Part shown: piece after piece, positions 9,013-16,625 of the stretch
How positions within the stretch are numbered: position 1 is the stretch's first letter
How the letters are laid out: each line of letters starts with the position of its first letter
Origin: Alphaproteobacteria bacterium
Lineage (GTDB): Bacteria; Myxococcota_A; UBA796; GCA-2862545
Length of the DNA stretch: 64,000 nt
Reading direction: 5' to 3'
NCBI GenBank assembly: GCA_020632925.1
Contig: JACKER010000007.1
Span: 930,001-994,000 of the forward strand
Notes under the pieces: model-generated
What the model was told of the DNA's origin: nothing
What the model saw: the letters and a program-made list of their open reading frames with translations, nothing else
Databases searched by the model: none
Translations under genes and position numbers: made by a program

Positions 9013-9087
9013 ATGGACCAGGCACGTCACGGGGCGGTGATCCGCCTCACGCCCACCGCGTTCTCGTCGGGGGTGCGCCATGGCTGA
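9013..9087 (+). CDS. Possible 24-aa leader or microprotein
   Basis: ATG 9013 follows AGAGG at good spacing and encodes a 24-residue peptide rich in Arg and His. Its stop overlaps the start of the CpaF-N-like gene by 8 bp. It may be a coupling leader that brings ribosomes to the next gene, whose own ribosome site is weak. The peptide resembles nothing I know, and chance occurrence is possible. Confidence 0.3.
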   Translation: MDQARHGAVIRLTPTAFSSGVRHG

Positions 9088-9613
9088 TCGGCGCCCCCGG
9101 AACCAGCGTCCCCGCCGTCGTGGGGGCAAGGGCCGCCTCGTCGAGCGGGCGGTGATCGAGCGGCAGCAGCGGGCGATCGGGGAGCTGCAGGAGGAGCTGA
9201 CGCCCGAGGTCGAGGCTCTCAGGGGGACGATCGACCGCGAGCAGGTGGTGGCGCGCATCCGCGAGCGCGCGACGACGCTGGCGCTCAGCCGCGCGACCGC
9301 CGACGTGAGCACCGTCGTGGAGGGGGCGCTGGACGAGATCTTCGGGCTCGGGCCGCTCGAGCCCCCGCTCCGCGACGCCGCTGTGCGCGCCATCCGCATC
9401 GACGGGCCGGAGATCTACGTCCACGACGAGCCGCTCGACCGTGGCTTCCGCGACGCCGCCCACGCGCGCCGGGTGGTGGACCGCATCCTCGCGGCGGTGG
9501 GTCGGGACCTCGGCCGGTCGCCCTCGGGGCTGGAGGTCACGATGGTCGACGGGAGCACGGTCCGCGCGCGCCTCGAGGGCGAGCGGGTGATCGTCGACAT
9601 CCTTCGGCCCTAG
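9080..9613 (+). CDS. Stand-alone CpaF/TadA N-terminal-like domain protein
   Basis: The 177-aa protein has a basic N-terminus and then a region matching the N-terminal domain of CpaF/TadA secretion ATPases. The matches are EIFGLGPLEPPLRD, IRIDGPEIYVHDE, a segment like FRDxAHxRRVxDRI, VGR, and a final VDGSTVRA strand. In CpaF this precedes the RecA-like ATPase core. Here the protein stops at that point, and no Walker A or B motif exists in it or downstream. It may be an adaptor or competitor of a Tad/type IV pilus ATPase, or a decayed fragment. No tad genes are nearby. Confidence 0.75.
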   Translation: MADRRPRNQRPRRRGGKGRLVERAVIERQQRAIGELQEELTPEVEALRGTIDREQVVARIRERATTLALSRATADVSTVVEGALDEIFGLGPLEPPLRDAAVRAIRIDGPEIYVHDEPLDRGFRDAAHARRVVDRILAAVGRDLGRSPSGLEVTMVDGSTVRARLEGERVIVDILRP

Positions 9614-9659
9614 CCGCGCGATCCGTCAGAGCTCGATAGACGCCGCGATCGGAGGCTCC

Positions 9660-10910
9660 ATGTCGCCGCTGTTGCTGCTCGCCTGTGTCCACCCCACCCC
9701 GCCCGCAGCCGGCGGATGCGAGGAGCCGCCGACGCCCGAGCCGTTCGACGCCACGGCAGCCTGGGACGAGCTCGAGGAGGCGCTGCGCGAGGTCTACGCC
9801 TACCTCGAGCGCGAGGATCTGGACGTGGAGGGGCTGCTGGCGCGCACGCGCGAGCGAGCCACGGCCGCCCCCGACGCGGCGTCGTTCCGCGCGATCGCGC
9901 TGCACGCGACCTACGCGTTCACCGACCCGCACCTGCTCGTCGGACCGCTCACCGACGACGACGCCAACGTCTGGCCCACCAGCGGGGACCTGGCTCTCAC
10001 CTGGGACGAGGGGCACCTCGTGGTGGTGGACGTACGGTCCGACTCCTCGGCCGCTGCCGCGGGGATCCGCCCCGGGGCGGAGCTCGTCACCGCGGACGGA
10101 CAGCCGGCACGGGATCGTATCGAGGCGCTGTGGGACGGGTTGGTCCCCGATCCGAGTCCGGCGCAGTGGGCCTATGCAGCGACCGTGGTCGCCAACGGCC
10201 GCCGGACGGGGACGCGCACCCTCGGCTGGGGCGACGGCAGCACCACGGTCCTCGACAACCCGCGGGATCTCGCACGCGCCGTCTCGGAGCGCCCGCCGCT
10301 CGACAAGCGGGTGGTGGACGGGGTCTGCGTGATCCGCTTCCACAACTCGCTCGGGCGCGACGAGACGATCGGCGCCTTCGACGAGGCGGTGACCGGCTGC
10401 GACGGCGTCGTCATCGACCTCCGCAACACCCCGAGCGGCGGGAACACCGATGTCGCCCGCGCGATCATCGGTCACTTCGTCGACGAGCCACGGCCCTACC
10501 AGGTCCACGAGATCCCGGCGGTGGAGCGACAGACCACCGTGCCGCGTCACTTCGTGGAGTACGCGTTCCCTCGAGCCCCGCGGATCCCCGGTCGCCTGGC
10601 CGTGCTCGGCGGGCGGTGGACGGGGAGCATGGGCGAGGGTCTGGTGATCGGGCTCCAGGCCGCCGCGGGCGCGCGGACCTTCGGCACCGGGCTCGCCGAT
10701 CTGCTGGGCGCGCTCTACACGTTCGAGCTGGAGCGCTCGGACGCCGTGCTGGAGCTCGGTGGCGAGGCGCTGTTCCGCGTCGACGGGCTTCCGCGCGAGG
10801 ACTTCGTCCCGGACGTGGTGTTCGAGGCGGGTGAGCCGCTCGGTGGCGCCGATCCGGTCGAGGAGGCCGCGCTCGCCTGGGTCAGGACCCCGCCTTCTGC
10901 GCCACGCTGA
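9660..10910 (+). CDS. PDZ-containing S41-family peptidase, lipoprotein
   Basis: The 416-aa product has a very short lipoprotein signal (LLLLAC, Cys-9). A helical region follows, then a PDZ-like domain (VVVDVRSDSSAAAAGIRPG, about residues 120-150) and an S41 peptidase core. The core shows GVVIDLRNTPSGGNT and the nucleophile region RWTGSMGEGL with Ser-323. These enzymes process or degrade envelope proteins. GGAGG precedes the ATG. The 3' end overlaps the convergent membrane/HEAT gene by 29 bp. The family is well supported; the Lys of the Ser-Lys dyad could not be assigned by eye. Confidence 0.85.
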   Translation: MSPLLLLACVHPTPPAAGGCEEPPTPEPFDATAAWDELEEALREVYAYLEREDLDVEGLLARTRERATAAPDAASFRAIALHATYAFTDPHLLVGPLTDDDANVWPTSGDLALTWDEGHLVVVDVRSDSSAAAAGIRPGAELVTADGQPARDRIEALWDGLVPDPSPAQWAYAATVVANGRRTGTRTLGWGDGSTTVLDNPRDLARAVSERPPLDKRVVDGVCVIRFHNSLGRDETIGAFDEAVTGCDGVVIDLRNTPSGGNTDVARAIIGHFVDEPRPYQVHEIPAVERQTTVPRHFVEYAFPRAPRIPGRLAVLGGRWTGSMGEGLVIGLQAAAGARTFGTGLADLLGALYTFELERSDAVLELGGEALFRVDGLPREDFVPDVVFEAGEPLGGADPVEEAALAWVRTPPSAPR

Positions 10911-12159
10911 CCCGCCCGGCCGCGCTCTGGGCCTCCGACAGGGCCCCCGCCGCGCCGTCCGCCGCAAGCGCCAGCCCGCCGCGCACACCCGCTGCCCGAC
11001 CCTGGATCGCGCGCTTGGCCCGCTGGGCCCGCTCACGCGTGTCCGACATCGGCCAGCTCCCCTCGAGCATGCGGTCGAGCGCCGACACCGAGCCCACCTC
11101 GCCGTGCTCCTCGAGCCAGGTCAGCGCCTCGGGCAGCCCCTGGTCGAGCCGCGGCAGGAGCTCCACCAGCGTGCCCTCGACCTCGGGACCACCCGCGACC
11201 AGCGCCCGCACCGCGCGGTCCGCGAAGAACGCGGCGTCGCCGAAGCGACCCAGCGCGCGCACGACCGCCGCGCGGACCGCCTCCGAGCCGTGGTTCGCGG
11301 CCGCCTCGGTCGCCATGTACCAGACGGGCCGCGGCGTGGACGGCGTCAGCGCGTCGATCAGCTCGACGATCCGCTCCGGGGGCCCGTGACGCGAGAGGTG
11401 CTCGCCGAGCAGGTGGCGGTCGATGTCCTCGATCTCCCTCAGGCGCCGGTCGAACGGATGTCCTCGGTGGACCGAGGCGAGGATCCCGGGCAGGCCGTCC
11501 TGCGTGACCCAGCGGCCGAGGAGTTCATCGGTGGTCCCGCCAGGCTGGTCCAACAGCGCGTCGATGGCGCGAGCCCGCATCCGCGGGGACGGGTCCCGCT
11601 CCGAGATCTCCTGCAGCTTCGCGACGGGATCGTCGACCCGCAGCGCCCTGGCACCCTCGACCGCGACCTGGATCTGCGCCGCGGACACGTCGCCGCGCAC
11701 GTCCGAGATCACCTGGCCCCCTCGCAGCGCGAGCCCGTGGCGGCGCAGCGTGTGGCGGGCGTCCTCCGAGAGCCACGCCAGACCCAATCCGCTGGCGTCG
11801 ATCCGATAGGCGTGATCGAACAGCCGATCACCCACGTCGATGTCCTGCTTCGCGCCCTTCCCCAGGCGCCCGACCACGGCCAGGTCGGGAGGCATCCCGG
11901 GCAGGTCCACCTCGACGATCGCGTAGGTCTTCTTGTTCTTCCCGCCACGGCTCACGGTGTACGTGCGGACCGAGAGCCCGTCGATCTCGCCCACCAGCTG
12001 CCGGCCCTCGCGGACCAGTCCCAGCTCCGACGCGAGCGCCTCGCGACGCCGGCGGACCGACGAGTTGATGAGGAAGATCACGACGGCGACGACGGCCATG
12101 GCCGCCACGATCGGGCAGGCGGCCATCACCACCCCGAGCACGGTGGCGAACAGCGACAT
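10882..12159 (-). CDS. Membrane-anchored protein with HEAT-like repeats, paralogue of 3161-4267
   Basis: The 425-aa protein begins with a strong membrane helix (about residues 6-31). A soluble domain follows (GRQLVGEIDGLSVRTYTV, VVGRLG, DRLFDHAYRI, LRRHGLALRGGQV), and then HEAT-like repeats from about residue 190 to the end (PRMRARAIDALLDQ, SEAVRAAVVRALGRFGDAAF). The same order of parts occurs in the 368-aa protein at 3161-4267, so I treat them as paralogues. ATG 12159 is set by the membrane helix. Function is unknown; an inner-membrane scaffold is an inference. Confidence 0.8.
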   Translation of the reverse strand: MSLFATVLGVVMAACPIVAAMAVVAVVIFLINSSVRRRREALASELGLVREGRQLVGEIDGLSVRTYTVSRGGKNKKTYAIVEVDLPGMPPDLAVVGRLGKGAKQDIDVGDRLFDHAYRIDASGLGLAWLSEDARHTLRRHGLALRGGQVISDVRGDVSAAQIQVAVEGARALRVDDPVAKLQEISERDPSPRMRARAIDALLDQPGGTTDELLGRWVTQDGLPGILASVHRGHPFDRRLREIEDIDRHLLGEHLSRHGPPERIVELIDALTPSTPRPVWYMATEAAANHGSEAVRAAVVRALGRFGDAAFFADRAVRALVAGGPEVEGTLVELLPRLDQGLPEALTWLEEHGEVGSVSALDRMLEGSWPMSDTRERAQRAKRAIQGRAAGVRGGLALAADGAAGALSEAQSAAGRVSVAQKAGS

Positions 12160-12203
12160 CCTGCCATCTTGCCCGCCGGCGACCACCCTCGCCAGTGCCG
12201 CCG

Positions 12204-13166
12204 TCAGGGGTCCGCGAAGCAGCCCGGTGGCGGGTCGTCGACGCAGCACCGCTCGATCGCGTCGGCGGCCGCGCCGTAGTCCGCGTCCCAGTCGTCCTCG
12301 GAGGCGTAGACCTCGCCCAGGTCGAACGTGGGCATCCAGTGGTCCTCGGGCCAGGTGGTCTGGTACCACCGGGTCGTCAGCCCACGCGGCACCCGCCCCA
12401 CGGCCTCCAGCGCGAGCGTGCAGGACCGCCGCTCGCCGAGGCGGTGGCAGGCGAGGCAGGGCGCGGCGTCCGGATCGGTCAGCATCCGCGGGGGCTGCCA
12501 GAGCGCGTCGCCCTCCATCAGCTCCTCGTGCGCCACCAGCCAGTAGGGCCCGTCGGGGTCGCCCGTCGGGAGCACGCCCGTCTGCTCCACCCACGGGTTG
12601 CGCAGGATGGCGTCGTTGTCGTGGCACTGCAGGCACGGGGAGCCCTGGAGCTCCTCGAAGGGGCGCCAGAACGGGTCGCCGAACCGGTCGGTGTCCTCCG
12701 CCGACCCGGGGCGCGGCAGGACCGTCGTGCCGAGGAAGCGCTGCTCGCCCGCGTGGGTGTCGAAGAAGCAGGTGGCACCATCGCCGGGCAGGGTCGCGAT
12801 CACGTTGATCTGGTCGAAGGCCAGGTCGTCGTCGTAGTTCCGGCAGCCGAAGGCGAAGGTGGCGCCGCGCTCGTTGACGGTGGCGCCGATGCGCGTGCCC
12901 GGCGCGCAGCCGCCGATGGAGGCCCGGTCGCAGCGGATGCCGCCCTCGAGGTCGGCGAGCGACCGTACGACCCGCGTCCCGTCGGCGTCCGTGACGGTGA
13001 TCGGCACCTCGACCGCGTCCTCGCAGGACATCACCGGCCACGGCCCGAGCGCCTCCTCGCAGGCCGCGAGGTATCCGGCGTTGTCGGTGATCGACGTCGG
13101 CGCCGTGGCGCTCGGCGCGGTCTCGGGCGCGCACGCCGCCAGCAGCACGGGCCAGACCGCGCGCAC
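12204..13166 (-). CDS. Di-haem c-type cytochrome-like lipoprotein
   Basis: From GTG 13166 the 320-aa product starts with a short signal ending in VLLAAC, a lipobox. The body is Cys-rich and carries two CxxCH haem-attachment motifs, CLQCH and CLACH, spaced about 65 residues apart. It is thus likely an envelope c-type cytochrome. The start lies 1 bp after the dynamin-like gene's stop, so it is the last gene of a four-gene coupled set. A redox partner for a membrane-remodelling operon is unexpected. The rest of the protein matches no family I can name. Confidence 0.75.
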   Translation of the reverse strand: MRAVWPVLLAACAPETAPSATAPTSITDNAGYLAACEEALGPWPVMSCEDAVEVPITVTDADGTRVVRSLADLEGGIRCDRASIGGCAPGTRIGATVNERGATFAFGCRNYDDDLAFDQINVIATLPGDGATCFFDTHAGEQRFLGTTVLPRPGSAEDTDRFGDPFWRPFEELQGSPCLQCHDNDAILRNPWVEQTGVLPTGDPDGPYWLVAHEELMEGDALWQPPRMLTDPDAAPCLACHRLGERRSCTLALEAVGRVPRGLTTRWYQTTWPEDHWMPTFDLGEVYASEDDWDADYGAAADAIERCCVDDPPPGCFADP

Positions 13167-13167
13167 C

Positions 13168-15195
13168 TCAGCTCGCGAGCGTGGAGAGCTCGGCGACGCC
13201 ACCCTCGAAGGTGCGCAGCGTCTCCTCCCACACGACGGACCGTGCGCGCGCGTCGGCGGCGGCCTGCTCCCGAGCGGCGACCGTGCGCTCGAGCAGCGCG
13301 GCGAGCTCGCGGGCCTCGTCCTCCGCGGCCTTCACGAGCCCGTCCCGCAGCGGTGCCAGGCCCTCGCGGACCCGCGCCGCCACCTCGTCCTTCGCGCCGT
13401 CCACCTGGGCGACGAGCTGCCCGCGGAGCTTCTCGGCCACCTGGTCGCGGAGGCGCTTGAGCTGCGAGCCCCCGGAGAGCACGAGCAGCACGGCGTCGCT
13501 CACCGCGTACAGCACGAGCCCGGCCCAACCGACCGGCCCCAGCAGCGCGCCGATGGTCAGGAGCGCGAGGCGCACGCCGAGCCGGCTCGCGGCGCCCTTG
13601 AGCGCGCCTTCGTACCCCTCGGTCCAGCCCGCTGCCATGGCTCCCGGGGAGAGCAGGACCGCGCCCATCGCCACGCTGAACCAGCGCTCGACGGGCTCCA
13701 CGCCGTCGTCGCCGCCCGGTCCGCCCGGGACGTGGAGCGCGCCGCCCGCGAAGTCGGTCACGATGCTGGCGGCGAGCTGGTCGAAGTCCGCGGCGTCCCC
13801 TGCCATCTCGGCGCGCAGGTCGCGCAGCGAGGACTCGATCCGCGGGCGCAGGGAGCGCTGCCAGATCGCCACCCGCCCGTCGAGCCAGGCCTCGAGCTGC
13901 TTGCGCAGGGCTGCCTCCACCCGCGTGCGGCCCTTGGGCGTGAACAGGTCGAGCCCGGCGACGCCGCCGAGATCGAAGCCCGCGACGGCGTCGGGCAGCT
14001 CGGCCTCGGTCTTGACGACGAAGTCCCGCAGGTCCTCCCACACGAGCACCTGCTGCCGCTCCACGAAGGCGTCCACCGTGCGGCCCACGCGGCGGGCGAT
14101 GGCGTCGAGCTGGCGCAGGGCGGGCTCGAGCTCCTCCTGGCGGCGGCGCAGCTGGTCGACGCTGGCGTCGGCGGTCGCGCGGTCCAGCTCGGCGCGGCGC
14201 AGGACCTCGGCGTGCACCTTCGTGGCGGTGGTGTGCAGGTGGCCGAGCTGGGCGCGGCCGCGCTCCTCGACGAGGAACTGCTCGAGCGCGTCCTCGAAGG
14301 GCGCGAGCCCCGTACGGACCAGCTCGCCCTCGTCCTCTTCGGGACGACGCCCCTTCGCGGTGCGATCCCAGCGGGCGTGCAGCGCGCCGCGCGCGTCGAG
14401 TGGGAAGAAGCGGTGCTCGAAGCGGTCGTCCTCGCCGACGCGACACAGCGGGCCGAGGAACTCCTTCGCGCGGGCCTGGAGGTCGGCGAGCGCCGCCGCG
14501 GGGTCGTCCGCGAGGCTCTGCAGCAGGTCGACCATCGTGACCGGGAAGAACAGGTTCGTGAGGCCCAGCGGCAGCAGCTCGCGCCGGAGCGTGCGCCGCT
14601 CGAGGTCCGTGAGGAACCGGTTCGCGGAGAGCACGACGATCACCGCGTCCGCGTCCGGCAGCGAGGACAGCGTGCGCGCCGTGCGCTGCGGGTCGTCGTC
14701 GAGCCCGGGGGTGTCGAGCAGCACCACGCCGTTCGCGAGCAGGGGCAGGGGATAGCCCACGATCGCGCGGTCCACGTCGCCGAAGCGGTCGTCGACCTCG
14801 GCACCCGCCTCGTCCTCGGTCGAGGTCCGCAGCTGGAAGCGCTCGAGGAAGCCGGCGACGTCCAGCGTCTCGCTGCGCCCGTCCCGGTATCGCACCGTCA
14901 CCGTCGGCGTCTGCGCGTACACCACCTCCGTGAGGATGGCCGTGCACGGGTTCACCTTCACGGGCAGCACGGGCTGGCCGAGCAGCGCGTTGAGCAGCGT
15001 CGACTTGCCGGACGAGAAGCAGCCGAGCAGCAGGACCACGAAGCGGCCCTCGCGCGCGCGGCGGGCGGTGGTGCGCATCCAGGCCGTGGAGGACTCGGCG
15101 ACGAGCCCCCCGTCCTCCGCCACCCGCGCCAGCTCGTCGAGGATCTCCGCCGCTCTCGTCCGCTTACGGACGAAGTCGTCCAGCGCCTGTGTCAC
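13168..15195 (-). CDS. Dynamin-like GTPase
   Basis: This 675-aa protein has a dynamin-type large GTPase domain at its N-terminus. G1 is GCFSSGKST (residues 58-66), the G2 region is NPCTA with T85, and G3 is DTPG (161-164). G4 departs from T/NKxD and reads TMVD (220-223). A long helical stalk follows, then a hydrophobic pair near residues 500-565 (SVAMGAVLLSPGAM; LTIGALLGPVGWAGLVLYAV) likely to insert in membrane, and a C-terminal coiled coil. The family fuses, tubulates or repairs membranes. GTG 15195 overlaps the stop of the upstream pseudo-GTPase gene (GTGA). Confidence 0.88.
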   Translation of the reverse strand: MTQALDDFVRKRTRAAEILDELARVAEDGGLVAESSTAWMRTTARRAREGRFVVLLLGCFSSGKSTLLNALLGQPVLPVKVNPCTAILTEVVYAQTPTVTVRYRDGRSETLDVAGFLERFQLRTSTEDEAGAEVDDRFGDVDRAIVGYPLPLLANGVVLLDTPGLDDDPQRTARTLSSLPDADAVIVVLSANRFLTDLERRTLRRELLPLGLTNLFFPVTMVDLLQSLADDPAAALADLQARAKEFLGPLCRVGEDDRFEHRFFPLDARGALHARWDRTAKGRRPEEDEGELVRTGLAPFEDALEQFLVEERGRAQLGHLHTTATKVHAEVLRRAELDRATADASVDQLRRRQEELEPALRQLDAIARRVGRTVDAFVERQQVLVWEDLRDFVVKTEAELPDAVAGFDLGGVAGLDLFTPKGRTRVEAALRKQLEAWLDGRVAIWQRSLRPRIESSLRDLRAEMAGDAADFDQLAASIVTDFAGGALHVPGGPGGDDGVEPVERWFSVAMGAVLLSPGAMAAGWTEGYEGALKGAASRLGVRLALLTIGALLGPVGWAGLVLYAVSDAVLLVLSGGSQLKRLRDQVAEKLRGQLVAQVDGAKDEVAARVREGLAPLRDGLVKAAEDEARELAALLERTVAAREQAAADARARSVVWEETLRTFEGGVAELSTLAS

Positions 15196-16625
15196 CCGGC
15201 CTCCGTCGACCCCATCGTATCCCCGGCGAGGTGGGCGACGCGTCGCTCGAGCAGCTCGCGCTGGTCGGTGAGCAGCCGGTGACGCTGGTCGCGGTGGGCA
15301 CGCTCGTCCCGCAGCTGGGCCCGCTGATCCGCGCGCTCGCGGGCGAGCTCCTCGGCCCGCTCGTCCCCGAGCTGCTGCAGCGCGAGCTCGAGCGCCTCGA
15401 TCTGGTCGCGCAGCAGCCGGTCCGCGTCGCCCGCCATCTGGCGCACGGCCTCGACGCTCGCGTCCAGCAGCCCACGCCGGTGCGCGGCCACCGCCGAGCT
15501 GCGACCGAGCGCCGACCAGGCCAATCCGCCCGTGACCGCCAGTAGCCCGGGCAGCCACAGGCCGATCGCGAGCAACGCCGCGCCGCCGCCGATGGTGGCG
15601 GTCACCCCGAGGCGGGTGGCCCAGCCCGACTCGTGCTTGAGCGGCTTGCCGTGCAACGCGGGCACGAGCAGCTCGGCGCGATCCACGTCGTCGTCGTCGA
15701 GCTCGAGCTCGGCGAGGTCCGCGACCAGGTCCGCCCGCCAGCGAGCGAGGCGGTCCGTCATCCAGTGCTCGACGACCTGGTGCAGCCAGTGGGGCAGGGC
15801 CCTCCGCAGCACGTCGAGGTCGGGCACGGCCTCCACCTGGGCCGGGAGATCGGCCTCGAGCTGGCGCAGGAAGGCGCGCAGATCGAGCAGCAGCCGCTCG
15901 GTCTGGCGACGGACCGCCCCGAGCAGGTGCGCGGCGACCCGACGGCCCTTGCGGCGCTCCTCCTCGAGCGCGGCGTCCTCGGCGCCGAGCAGCGCGTCCA
16001 CCCGTCCGAGCTCGGCGGCGGCCTGCTCCTCGGCCTCCCGCGCGCGCCGGAGTGCGTCCCCGAGCAGCAGGTGCGCGACCTCCTTGCGGCGGGCGCGGGT
16101 CAACACCAGGCGCTCGCCCCGCGCGGTCGCGAGCCACGCGTCCGTGTCCTGGAGCACCGTCCAGTCGCGGCCCACCAGCGCCCGCGCCCGGCTCGCGACC
16201 TCGGCCGCCTCGGCCTCGGGGTCGTCCGACATGCGGGCGAGCAGCTCCGTCTCCCCGAGGAGGACGGCCCGTCGGGCCGGCGCGCCCGAGCCCACGAGCG
16301 CCTCGAGCCCGGCCCGCTCCTCGGCGCCGAGCGGTGCGCCCACCGGCGTCACCCACAGGAGCGCGTGCACGCCGAGCAGACGGTCCTGCGCGCCGAGCGT
16401 GGGTCCGATCTCGGCGGCGTCCCCCTCGAGCCGCAGCGTGACGAGCTCGAGGTCCGGGCGGGCCAGCGCGCGCACGGTCCGCGCCACCAGCGCCTCGTCG
16501 CGCCCCGCCACGCCGATCCGCAGCTCGCCGTCGAGATCGCGGCACACCCGGCGCCACAGGAAGGCGGTGGCGGCGTCGCCCCCGGCCTCGAGCGCCTCCT
16601 GGATCACGCGTTCGGCCGTGCTCAC
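15192..16625 (-). CDS. Degenerate dynamin-like GTPase with membrane hairpin (pseudo-GTPase)
   Basis: The 477-aa protein looks like a GTPase fold that lost its nucleotide site. A strand ending GVAGRDEALVART (residues 38-50) sits where GxxxxGK[ST] should be, without the second Gly and the Lys. The later strand VHALLWVTPVGAPLGAEER resembles beta-4 of small GTPases. The G4 position reads GETEL. Coiled coil follows, then a hairpin of two membrane helices (about residues 355-395), then a long charged coiled coil. It overlaps both neighbours by 4 bp. It probably partners the intact dynamin downstream, as in paired bacterial dynamins. The family call is inference from layout. Confidence 0.65.
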   Translation of the reverse strand: MSTAERVIQEALEAGGDAATAFLWRRVCRDLDGELRIGVAGRDEALVARTVRALARPDLELVTLRLEGDAAEIGPTLGAQDRLLGVHALLWVTPVGAPLGAEERAGLEALVGSGAPARRAVLLGETELLARMSDDPEAEAAEVASRARALVGRDWTVLQDTDAWLATARGERLVLTRARRKEVAHLLLGDALRRAREAEEQAAAELGRVDALLGAEDAALEEERRKGRRVAAHLLGAVRRQTERLLLDLRAFLRQLEADLPAQVEAVPDLDVLRRALPHWLHQVVEHWMTDRLARWRADLVADLAELELDDDDVDRAELLVPALHGKPLKHESGWATRLGVTATIGGGAALLAIGLWLPGLLAVTGGLAWSALGRSSAVAAHRRGLLDASVEAVRQMAGDADRLLRDQIEALELALQQLGDERAEELARERADQRAQLRDERAHRDQRHRLLTDQRELLERRVAHLAGDTMGSTEAG

